Shown here in pieces: positions 1-5,823 of a stretch of 8,486 bases of DNA (within the stretch, counting starts at the first letter, position 1; each line of letters opens with the position of its first letter). The notes beneath the pieces were generated by a model that was not told where the DNA came from, searched no databases, and saw only the letters and a program-made list of their open reading frames with translations. The stretch spans positions 1-8,486 of the forward strand of contig JAUWIQ010000065.1 in NCBI GenBank assembly GCA_030605285.1. Direction: 5' to 3'. Position numbers and translations under genes: made by a program. The stretch is from Planctomycetota bacterium. GTDB taxonomy: Bacteria; Planctomycetota; Planctomycetia; Pirellulales; UBA7805.

Positions 1-992
1 GTCATGTTCTGCGTACTCTTGGTAAGAAATACCTACTCGCAGTCATGCTGGATCGTCGGCTTGATCCCGATCGTATCGTCAGCGTCGCCGTGAAAGATGT
101 GTCGCTAAGAGAGATGATTCAAGATCTGGCTCGGCAACTTGACATTGGAGTGACCTGGCTGGGTCCCATTGCCTATTTTGGTCCGCAAGAGAAAGTGGGA
201 CAGTTGCGGACGGTGTGCGCCGCCCGCCAGGAGGAGATACGCCGTTTGCCGCCCACCGCCCGGCAGCGGCTTCAGCGGCGCCAGCCTCTGCAATGGGGAG
301 CCCTCAGTAGACCGGATGCTATTTTCCGAGACGTGGCCGAAGTATACGGTTTGCAGATCGACAATCTTGAATCCCTGCCGCACGATTTGTGGGCATCCGG
401 GAACCTACCTCCGCTGGATGTTGCTGCCCAGCTAACGTTGCTCGGCGCGGGATTCGATGTCACTTTCGAATTGGATGCTGCGGGAGAACGGATTCGTCTG
501 GATAAGATTCCTCCTCGAGTAACGATCGAGCGAATCTATCCCGTTGAAGCCAAGCAACGCGACCGTCGTCTTCGTCAACTATCCCAACAGATCCCGGATG
601 CCGATGTGCAAAATGATCGGGGCCGAATTCGGGTGCGGGGTCGCATTGAGGACCACGAACAGGTGGTAGCGATCTTGGAAGGATCCGCGCGCCAACAACC
701 GCTGCCGAGGCGTAAGCGGACTGGGAAGCCGCCCGTTGGCCAGAGGGTCTATTCGCTTCGGGTCGATGCGGCACTCCATACGGTACTCGTCGCCCTGAGT
801 CGACAAATCGGTTTCAAGCTGCAGTTTCAGTCCGAAGCGATTGAGGCCGCCCGCATCGACCTCGATCAGATCGTCTCGGTCGAGGTCCAGGATTTGAAGC
901 TCGCTGCCCTGCTGCATTCGGTTCTCGAGCCTGCAGGGCTTACCTATCGGCAAGAGGGAGATCTTGTCGAAATCCTGCCGGCCGCACGTTGA
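1..992 (+). CDS. STN/secretin-N-like repeat protein, 5' end off window
   Basis: The frame is open from the first base: 14 codons precede the ATG at 45 without a stop, and they resemble the start of a repeat unit, so the gene probably begins upstream and 45 is not the real start. Counting from the ATG at 45, the 315-residue product contains repeated modules like the STN short domain of secretins and TonB receptors: one ending near residue 48, one at about 92-153 and one at about 234-312. The first and last share DRIVSVAVKD (9-18) and DQIVSVEVQD (274-283). Between them, residues 159-213 look like a NolW/secretin-N fold (a charged stretch, then an RIRVRG strand). No secretin barrel, membrane segment or catalytic motif is visible. 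Such modules usually mediate periplasmic protein-protein contacts; the function here is unknown. The family call is by pattern only. The stop TGA at 990-992 is followed at once by TAG. Confidence 0.72.
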   Translation, partial: HVLRTLGKKYLLAVMLDRRLDPDRIVSVAVKDVSLREMIQDLARQLDIGVTWLGPIAYFGPQEKVGQLRTVCAARQEEIRRLPPTARQRLQRRQPLQWGALSRPDAIFRDVAEVYGLQIDNLESLPHDLWASGNLPPLDVAAQLTLLGAGFDVTFELDAAGERIRLDKIPPRVTIERIYPVEAKQRDRRLRQLSQQIPDADVQNDRGRIRVRGRIEDHEQVVAILEGSARQQPLPRRKRTGKPPVGQRVYSLRVDAALHTVLVALSRQIGFKLQFQSEAIEAARIDLDQIVSVEVQDLKLAALLHSVLEPAGLTYRQEGDLVEILPAAR

Positions 993-1013
993 TAGTAGGG
1001 AGGCCTTACTATT
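991..1013. terminator. hairpin between convergent genes, possible bidirectional terminator
   Basis: ATAGTAGG (992-999) pairs with CCTTACTAT (1004-1012) across a GAGG loop, with one bulged base, giving an 8-bp stem. It sits in the 16-bp gap between two convergent genes and overlaps both stop codons (990-992 on +, 1009-1011 on -). No T-tract follows on either strand, so it is not a textbook intrinsic terminator; position is the main argument. Confidence 0.35.
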
Positions 1014-1311
1014 GCAGAGCCTTACTGAGTGCCGCGCGGATGTCATTTTCTATGCGTTTGCGGAACATCATTGCGGCAAAGGGTAGTGTGCCATCGAGCG
1101 TCACCTTGGCATCGTCCACCACCAATTGCCCAACGATTTTGAATCCTTTGGCAGAAAACGAGAAACGGACCGTAGGACCCTCCCAAGTCTCTTGGAGGTC
1201 TTTGACCTGATCTCCATAGAGGAGTTTGGCCTTTTCTGCAAAGCGCCGCAATTTTTCCGTTGCAATTTCTTGATCGAATGGGTGTGGGACCGTGATTTGC
1301 AAGGCAGGCAT
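1009..1311 (-). CDS. Polyhydroxyalkanoic acid system (PHA granule regulator family, PF09650-type) protein
   Basis: A 100-residue cytosolic protein with the look of the small PHA_gran_rgn family: a short N-terminal strand ending in HPF, an amphipathic helix (about residues 15-33), a strand-rich core where WEG...VRFSFSAKGFKI is followed by VVDDAKVTLDGTLPF, and a C-terminal basic helix (about 82-99) after MMFRKRIEND. Length and order match the family, members of which are found near PHA synthesis genes in proteobacteria but also in genomes without an obvious PHA locus. The molecular role is not established. The gene starts 29 bp after the sufS stop and probably belongs to the same transcript. 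No clear Shine-Dalgarno precedes the ATG. No PHA synthase or phasin gene is in the window, so a link to PHA granules is not shown here. Confidence 0.7.
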   Translation of the reverse strand: MPALQITVPHPFDQEIATEKLRRFAEKAKLLYGDQVKDLQETWEGPTVRFSFSAKGFKIVGQLVVDDAKVTLDGTLPFAAMMFRKRIENDIRAALSKALQ

Positions 1312-1340
1312 AATGCAAAAATCGTTGCGGGTTGCTGTCG

Positions 1341-2684
1341 TTAGGAACTCAATTTGGCTCGCTGCGATCCGGGAGTGGCACGTGGACCGCTTTGCGACGA
1401 ACCCCGGCGAAATATTTTTTTTGTTTCCATGAGCGCCGCTCCGAGTTTATCGACCTCAATTAGTGTGTTGTAAAAGTAAAAACTTGCCCGCGTGGTGGCG
1501 GTCAGTCCGAGTTGTTTATGCAGCGGCATGGCACAGTGGTGTCCGGCCCGTACGGCGATTCCATATCGGTCCAGGATCTGCGCGATGTCGTGGGCATGAA
1601 TTCCCGCGATTGTAAAACTCACAATCCCCACTTTGTCTTTGGGTTCCGGGCCGATGATCTGGACGTCCCCAACGTCCGCCAGGACTTCGTGGGCGCGGAG
1701 AACGAGCATCTGTTCGTATTGGTGGATTGCTGAGAGGCCGACTTTCGTGAGATAGTCGATCGCTGCCCCGAGACCAATCGCCTCCACAATCGGCGGTGTC
1801 CCCGCCTCAAACTTTTCGGGCAGATCGGCCGCTTCAAATCCATCTTTGCGGACACGGCGGATCATGCCACCGCCTCCGATGAAGGGAGGCATTGCCTCAA
1901 GCAGTTCGCGACGCCCGTAGAGTACGCCAATGCCGGTCGGACCAAGCATTTTGTGCCCCCCAAACACTACGAAATCCGCCCCCAGTCGCTGGACATCCAG
2001 GCCTCGATGGGGAGCACTTTGCGCTGCGTCGAGAAGTACTGGGATTCCTCTGGCATGCGCTGAATCAATAATTTGTGCTACGGGATTAATCGTACCGAGT
2101 ACGTTGGAGATCTCCGTGACCGCGACTAATTTTGTCCGAGAGTTGAGGAGCGATTCCAGGGCGTCGAGCGCGAGGTGTCCGGCCTCGGGGATCGGTAGCC
2201 AGCGAATGATCGCCCCGGTTCTTTTTGCCAGTTGTTGCCAGGGAACGATATTCGCATGGTGCTCCATTTCCGTGAGCAAAATCTCGTCGCCCGCACCAAG
2301 CTGTTCGTCGCCCCAACTGCGGGCTACAAGATTGATGCCTTCCGTGGTTCCCCGAGTGAAGATGATCTCCTGGGTCGTCCTCGCGTTGATGAAACCGCGG
2401 ACTTTTTCACGGGCCTCTTCATAGAGATCGGTACTCTTTTCGCTGAGCCAGTGAATGCCACGATGGACATTGGCATAATGTTTTTCATAAACATCGACCA
2501 GTGAGTAGATCACCTGGCGCGGCCGTTGAGTGGTGGCTGCATTGTCGAGGTACACCAGGGGATATTTCTCATGCAAAACAGTCGAGAGGATTGGGAAATC
2601 GGGTCGCCAGAGATCCGGATCCAGTGGCGCCAGTTTCTCGCCTGCCGCCGCCTGTAAGTCGGTCCTGGAAGTTTCATCGGTCAT
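1341..2684 (-). CDS. sufS: Cysteine desulfurase SufS (class II, PLP-dependent)
   Basis: Removes sulfur from L-cysteine as a protein persulfide for iron-sulfur cluster assembly in the cytosol. The 447-residue product has the full fold-type I signature: the motif YLDNAATTQ after an N-terminal extension of about 40 residues, HH at 142-143 (PLP stacking), Asp219 in LLDAAQS, Schiff-base Lys245 in FGGHKMLGPTG, active-site Cys384 in RAGHHCAMPL and Arg399 in TTRAS. The Lys-Cys and Cys-Arg spacings (139 and 15) fit E. coli SufS (138 and 15). His365, 19 residues before the catalytic Cys (HAHD), matches the His that in B. subtilis SufS exchanges zinc ligands with SufU; E. coli SufS has Tyr there. The start at 2684 is chosen because an ATG lies 9 nt after GAGGA; the frame stays open to 2801 but overlaps sufU. 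sufU is immediately upstream. The C-terminal tail of about 25 residues is basic and low in complexity. Confidence 0.95.
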   Translation of the reverse strand: MTDETSRTDLQAAAGEKLAPLDPDLWRPDFPILSTVLHEKYPLVYLDNAATTQRPRQVIYSLVDVYEKHYANVHRGIHWLSEKSTDLYEEAREKVRGFINARTTQEIIFTRGTTEGINLVARSWGDEQLGAGDEILLTEMEHHANIVPWQQLAKRTGAIIRWLPIPEAGHLALDALESLLNSRTKLVAVTEISNVLGTINPVAQIIDSAHARGIPVLLDAAQSAPHRGLDVQRLGADFVVFGGHKMLGPTGIGVLYGRRELLEAMPPFIGGGGMIRRVRKDGFEAADLPEKFEAGTPPIVEAIGLGAAIDYLTKVGLSAIHQYEQMLVLRAHEVLADVGDVQIIGPEPKDKVGIVSFTIAGIHAHDIAQILDRYGIAVRAGHHCAMPLHKQLGLTATTRASFYFYNTLIEVDKLGAALMETKKIFRRGSSQSGPRATPGSQRAKLSS

Positions 2685-2686
2685 GC

Positions 2687-3130
2687 TCACGATTCCTCGG
2701 CAAGGCTCGGACCACTGGCGCGGTGTGAGAGATCTCCGGAGGCGCCGTCGCAGCGCGAGTAAATCGCGGATTGGAGTACCTTCCAGGCAAGCAGGCAGCA
2801 CTTCTGACGATTCGGCGTCAATTTGGCCCCGAAGAGTTCAAGCATCTCGTTGGCGGTTAGCTGCTTAATGTAATCGACACTCTTTCCATCGATTGTTTCC
2901 ATCAGCATCGACGCGGACGCCTGACTGATGCAACAACCCTCCCCGTCAAACCAGGCCTCGCGGATCACGCCGCCCGGATCAATGGTCAAATCGATGCCGA
3001 CCACGTCACCACAGAGCGGATTGTCATCCTCGTGGTGGTGTGTCGGATGGTCGAGTCGACCCCGGTGGTACGGGTCTTCGTAATGGTCCAGGACGTGTTC
3101 CTGATAGATTTCTTCTTCGTTCAGTGACAT
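2687..3130 (-). CDS. sufU: SufU-type sulfur acceptor / Fe-S scaffold (NifU N-domain-like)
   Basis: Accepts persulfide sulfur from SufS in the SUF pathway; related IscU proteins are cluster scaffolds. The 147-residue product (from the ATG at 3130; a TTG two codons upstream is the alternative) opens with EEIYQEHVLDHYEDP and carries the ligand set: Cys40 and Asp42 in NPLCGD, Cys66 in GEGCCISQASASM, Cys111 in RQKCCLLAW. Residues 67 and 112 are extra Cys next to two of the ligands. The wording of the motifs is SufU-like (GEGC.IS.ASASM; K-C-x-L-x-W, no IscU-type His before the third Cys), but the Cys66-Cys111 interval is 45, close to IscU (about 43) and well short of B. subtilis SufU (62), so the usual SufU insertion is missing. 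A His-rich run (about 31-33) and a C-terminal tail after residue 125 are not core features. The stop is 2 bp before sufS. No good Shine-Dalgarno is visible. Confidence 0.9.
   Translation of the reverse strand: MSLNEEEIYQEHVLDHYEDPYHRGRLDHPTHHHEDDNPLCGDVVGIDLTIDPGGVIREAWFDGEGCCISQASASMLMETIDGKSVDYIKQLTANEMLELFGAKLTPNRQKCCLLAWKVLQSAIYSRCDGASGDLSHRASGPSLAEES
2694..2698 (-). promoter_or_regulatory. Shine-Dalgarno of sufS
   Basis: GAGGA on the - strand lies 9 nt before the ATG at 2684, inside the last codons of sufU. It decides the sufS start over upstream in-frame alternatives and suggests translational coupling with sufU. Confidence 0.6.
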
Positions 3131-3168
3131 GATCAAAAATGAATTAAAGGCGTCCAGATCGAGGGCAA

Positions 3169-3192
3169 GCCACGCGGGCGACCCGCAATGGC
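3169..3192. other. Inverted repeat (hairpin) upstream of sufU
   Basis: GCGGG (3174-3178) and CCCGC (3182-3186) pair across a 3-base loop, and flanking GCCA (3169-3172) pairs with TGGC (3189-3192) across a small internal loop, giving nine pairs in all. It lies about 50 bp past the di-heme cytochrome stop and about 40 bp before sufU. It could end the upstream transcript or shape the suf leader; no T-tract follows on the - strand, so a classic terminator is not supported. Confidence 0.45.
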
Positions 3193-3196
3193 ATTT

Positions 3197-3207
3197 CTTA
3201 GTCTAAG
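3197..3207. promoter_or_regulatory. Palindrome CTTAGTCTAAG, possible operator of suf
   Basis: A perfect 5-1-5 dyad lies 67-77 bp upstream of the sufU ATG. suf operons are commonly controlled by iron- or cluster-sensing repressors that bind dyads, so an operator is plausible, but the sequence does not match an operator I can name (not the cyanobacterial SufR CAAC-N6-GTTG pattern). Inference from position and symmetry only. Confidence 0.3.
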
Positions 3208-3242
3208 CACCGGGCCGATGGAGTGCCACTTGGTCCACGGGA

Positions 3243-4532
3243 CTACTGCGGCAGCCTTCCCGTTTCAACGGTCGGCAAGGGCCCGCTACAGGCCTTCATG
3301 AATTCTACCAAGTCCGCTTTGTCCTGGGGGGCGAGTTTGAGCTTGACGACATCTTTGCTTAGATTGGTATTGGGAGTTCCTCCCTTGACGTAATACTCGA
3401 CAACTTCTTCGAGTGTCGCCAGACTTCCGTCGGGCAGGTAGGGTGGCGTGGATGCCACGTTGCGGATGGTCGGTGTTTTGAAGGCCCCATGATGTTCCTT
3501 CTCGCCCGTGACTCCCTTGCGACCGGTGAGCGGTTCGGCATCGAGCATGCCGATCCCAATATTATGGTACTTTTCGTCCGTGAGGTTCGCGCCGACATGA
3601 CAGGCAGTGCAATTCGTTTTTTCGCTGAAGAACAGTTCTCGTCCTCGGAGGGCCGACTCGGACATAGGTTTTTTGGCGGCCGTTTCTTTAAGCTCGATGA
3701 AGCGGGCGTATTGTTCCGGGTCTTCTTCCTTGAGTTCATCAAAGTCTTCCCCCTCATAATCTTCGTAGGGTCGTAGCGCCTCGGCATAATCGAATGGTGA
3801 TGGACCTGTGATGATTGCTCTTTCAAACGATGCAATCGCTTGAGCGATCGTATCGATCGTCACGCCGTCCGCCGGAAAGACTACAGCGAATTGTTTTTGG
3901 TAACCATTAATTTTCTCGACAGTTTTTACGGCCTGCTCGTGGGTGTTCCCCATTTCTCCCGGTGCCGCAATCGGACCCTTCGCCTGTTCCTCAAGTGAAT
4001 CGGCTCGTCCATCCCAGAATTGTGCATCGCTGAGGATTCGATTATAGGAGGTTGGGGAATTGACTCCGGTGAGTTGGTCGCGGATACCAATCCCAAACTG
4101 CGTGGGTGCCGCGTAGCCGTGTGCTGGTTGATGGCACGAAGCACAACTGACGGTATTATCCGCAGAAAGTCGGGTGTCGAAGAAAAGTTGTCTCCCGAGT
4201 TCAATTTTTGCGCGTGTCAACGGGTTGTTTTCGAGGCCGCGCACAGTACCCTGCCCTGCCGCCAGACCCAGGGGCAACGTGAATTGGAGGGGGGTGTGAT
4301 TGGCGGCATCCGTGGTCCAGGCCTCGATTTGGAACTCCGTGAGTGGGCCCTCGCCCGGGATGCCGGCAGTCAAGCGAGGATCGCCCAATTGCACCTGATT
4401 TGCGCTGTGAGGGGCCGATTTTTCAGCGGCGTCTGTTGGGTTCGTTAGGGGAGGTGCGAACGCCACCACAAAGGCGGACAAAAGGCAAAAGTTTAAAGGG
4501 ATCAGCCAAGGGGCAGGACGAAAGCGATACAT
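3243..4532 (-). CDS. Exported di-heme cytochrome c peroxidase / MauG-family protein
   Basis: A 429-residue periplasmic protein of the bacterial di-heme peroxidase/MauG family, which reduces peroxide or oxidises protein side chains. Residues 1 to about 37 form a signal peptide (basic MYRFRP, hydrophobic core, then an Ala-containing end). Heme 1 binds CASCH at 130-134, heme 2 CTACH at 308-312. Family landmarks between them include NSPTSYN, FWDGRADSLEEQAKGP and GEMG; after heme 2 come FKTPTIRNV and LEEVVEYYVKGG. Tyr381 in the last motif aligns with MauG's Tyr ligand, where classical peroxidases have Met. About residues 255-283 are an acidic insert (13 of 29 residues Asp/Glu) between the two heme domains. 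The start at 4532 is preceded by GGAGG at 9 nt; a TTG at 4565 in frame is less likely. No MauG partner operon (methylamine dehydrogenase) is present, so the substrate is unknown. Confidence 0.93.
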   Translation of the reverse strand: MYRFRPAPWLIPLNFCLLSAFVVAFAPPLTNPTDAAEKSAPHSANQVQLGDPRLTAGIPGEGPLTEFQIEAWTTDAANHTPLQFTLPLGLAAGQGTVRGLENNPLTRAKIELGRQLFFDTRLSADNTVSCASCHQPAHGYAAPTQFGIGIRDQLTGVNSPTSYNRILSDAQFWDGRADSLEEQAKGPIAAPGEMGNTHEQAVKTVEKINGYQKQFAVVFPADGVTIDTIAQAIASFERAIITGPSPFDYAEALRPYEDYEGEDFDELKEEDPEQYARFIELKETAAKKPMSESALRGRELFFSEKTNCTACHVGANLTDEKYHNIGIGMLDAEPLTGRKGVTGEKEHHGAFKTPTIRNVASTPPYLPDGSLATLEEVVEYYVKGGTPNTNLSKDVVKLKLAPQDKADLVEFMKACSGPLPTVETGRLPQ

Positions 4533-4541
4533 CAAGCGAAC

Positions 4542-4546
4542 CCTCC
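4542..4546 (-). promoter_or_regulatory. Shine-Dalgarno of the di-heme cytochrome gene
   Basis: GGAGG on the - strand lies 9 nt before the ATG at 4532. It favours this start, which also gives a clean signal peptide, over the upstream in-frame TTG at 4565. Confidence 0.65.
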
Positions 4547-4627
4547 GAACGAGACAAACGAGCAAGCCGCGCCAATATGAAATCAGATTCTAGCCGAGTT
4601 GCAGAGTGAAACATCCTCAATAATGAA

Positions 4628-4655
4628 AGTATATCGCTCCCGTTGGAGAAACCAA
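4628..4655 (-). promoter_or_regulatory. Possible sigma-70-like promoter for the di-heme cytochrome gene
   Basis: On the - strand, TTGGTT (4650-4655) and TATACT (4628-4633) are separated by 16 bp and would give a leader of about 90 nt to the ATG at 4532. The -10 is one mismatch from consensus, the -35 weaker. The -35 lies inside a small GTTGG/CCAAC hairpin (4642-4656). Prediction by eye; promoter rules in the presumed host phylum are poorly fixed. Confidence 0.25.
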
Positions 4656-4672
4656 CCGGCCCTTCGGGCGGG
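4656..4672. terminator. GC-rich hairpin after the RNase H-like gene, weak terminator candidate
   Basis: CCGGCCC (4656-4662) pairs with GGGCGGG (4666-4672) over a 3-base loop with one G-G mismatch, about 50 bp past the RNase H-like stop and next to a second small hairpin (4642-4656). No T-tract follows on the - strand, so termination is only a possibility. Confidence 0.3.
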
Positions 4673-4719
4673 ACCACCAATCCCAGTCGAGATGCAGAAA
4701 TTTTTGCGGAGACATTATC

Positions 4720-5679
4720 TCACTTGACCCGCCAGAATTGGGTTTCTGAAATGTTCAGCCGCTTGCGGACGGGTTCAATTTCCTGACAAAATCTTTCTGC
4801 GTCCGCCGGATAACCCGCAGTGGGCCGCAACTGCGGATGCTTTCGACGCCAATAGGCGTTGAAGGCCCTCATCGCAAGTTCACGAAGGTACTTGGAGGCA
4901 AGTGAGGCGAGCGCCGTCGGGAGGAACGTTTCGCCCCCTGCTTGAAAACGAATTTCGGCGCGATGTTCAGGGGGCCCCAATTGATAGACACTCAAGGGCC
5001 GCGATTCGTGTTTCACCGCAACTAAATGTTCGGGAAACTGCTGTTGTAAGGCGGGAAGATAGTGATTTCGACCGCCATGTTTATCGCAGACGATGAACGA
5101 CTCATCCGGGGGTAATTCATCCATTACCTCCGCAATCAGTTGTAGGGTGGTGGTGGTAAGCGTAGTCCCCTTGCTGCCGAGCTGGCGGGTTAACTGATTG
5201 AAGTGTTGAGGAAAGAGGGCCAGACTTCGAAGCGCCAAGAGTTTCGTTTCGGTACGATCAAGGTCGTTGCGGAATTGTTGACCAAGACGGTCCAGTTCTT
5301 GCGGTTTGGCGTCCAAGGGTAAGGGCTCGGTGTAGTCCTGATACCAGGGTAAATTTTGTCTCGGAGCGCCTGAAGCCCCCGCAAGTATTTCCCAAAGAGA
5401 AGCCCAATCGTGGGGGTACGATCCCAGGGCCGAGAGTGCGGGGAAAATAGCCCGCTCGAGATTGCCGAGTGAACCGTGGGATTTATAGAGTAATTTTGAA
5501 TCGGCGATGGCGATCTTGTCCGCCGCCGAAGTTTTCGAGGGGCTGATAATAGAGGCCAGACGAGTATAGAGATCGAATTCCTCTGGAGCCTCGGTGACGT
5601 GCCAGACAGAAATCGAAATCACGAGTGGGCCCAGTCGAGGACCGTAACCGGCTTCGTCGGTGCCGATCAGGTAAGGCAT
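4720..5679 (-). CDS. Divergent RNase HII/HIII-family protein
   Basis: A 319-residue cytosolic protein of the RNase H2 fold family, whose members cut RNA in RNA/DNA hybrids or at single ribonucleotides. It opens with GTDEAGYGPRLGPLVIS, the analogue of the family's DEAGRGP..GP motif, giving acids Asp8 and Glu9. ADSKLLY (59-65) matches the DSKKL motif. Asp199 in VCDKHGG is the likely third metal acid, and Glu250 in GGETFLP aligns with the fourth (Asp of KGD...P in RNase HII) just before ASLASKYLREL, the analogue of AASILAKVTRD. Tyr290 in a GYP motif fits the catalytic-site Tyr. The set is thus D-E-D-E, as reported for some RNase HIII. It has no N-terminal TBP-like domain of RNase HIII; the extra length comes from inserts at about 65-190 and 205-245. 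The GRG substrate motif reads GYG. The ATG at 5679 follows GAGG by 6 nt. Activity is inferred; it may be a paralogue beside a standard rnhB elsewhere. Confidence 0.72.
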   Translation of the reverse strand: MPYLIGTDEAGYGPRLGPLVISISVWHVTEAPEEFDLYTRLASIISPSKTSAADKIAIADSKLLYKSHGSLGNLERAIFPALSALGSYPHDWASLWEILAGASGAPRQNLPWYQDYTEPLPLDAKPQELDRLGQQFRNDLDRTETKLLALRSLALFPQHFNQLTRQLGSKGTTLTTTTLQLIAEVMDELPPDESFIVCDKHGGRNHYLPALQQQFPEHLVAVKHESRPLSVYQLGPPEHRAEIRFQAGGETFLPTALASLASKYLRELAMRAFNAYWRRKHPQLRPTAGYPADAERFCQEIEPVRKRLNISETQFWRVK

Positions 5680-5823
5680 GGGGCGCCTCAGGGTTGGAGC
5701 GATTGAAAGTTCCTGGGGTCCGGTTGCTAGGCAACGGACTCAAAACACCGGAGCAAGGTCGAGACCGAGTGTTTCTGTGCGGCAGCAGAAAGCTCTCCGG
5801 CAGTGCCCACCATACCGCATCGG
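5680..5823. other. Intergenic region between the mosaic gene and the RNase H-like gene
   Basis: A 144-bp gap. It holds the RNase H-like gene's GAGG ribosome site (5686-5689, 6 nt before the ATG) and an 8-bp hairpin with one bulged G, TCC-G-GTTGC-TAG-GCAAC-GGA (5719-5738), about 85 bp past the stop of the mosaic gene. The hairpin has no T-tract on the - strand. No small gene or convincing promoter was seen. Confidence 0.5.

Larger units (their letters stand above)
3131..3242. other. Intergenic region upstream of sufU
   Basis: This 112-bp gap separates the di-heme cytochrome stop from the sufU start and must hold the sufU leader if suf is its own unit. It contains a GCGGG/CCCGC hairpin and a perfect CTTAG-T-CTAAG dyad, listed separately. 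The 20 bases next to sufU are A+T-rich, but I could not place a convincing -35/-10 pair. Confidence 0.5.

Noticed and set aside
1512..2504. + strand open frames across sufS
   Set aside because: They are opposite a fully conserved cysteine desulfurase and show no family motif.
2601..2620. Near repeat of GTCGCCAG..ATCCGGAT at about 2603-2620 and 7503-7519
   Set aside because: Both copies encode a WRPD stretch in unrelated proteins (SufS and the mosaic protein); the match is short and explained by shared codons.
2685..2801. Extension of sufS upstream to 2801
   Set aside because: It would overlap the end of sufU by over 100 bp. The added residues are basic and unlike any SufS N-terminus, and the ATG at 2684 has its own GAGGA.
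4533..4565. TTG start at 4565 for the di-heme cytochrome
   Set aside because: The ATG at 4532 has a well-placed GGAGG and gives a standard signal peptide.
5719..5738. Hairpin GTTGC-TAG-GCAAC as a terminator of the mosaic gene
   Set aside because: The stem is short and has no T-tract on the - strand; kept only as a note in the intergenic entry.
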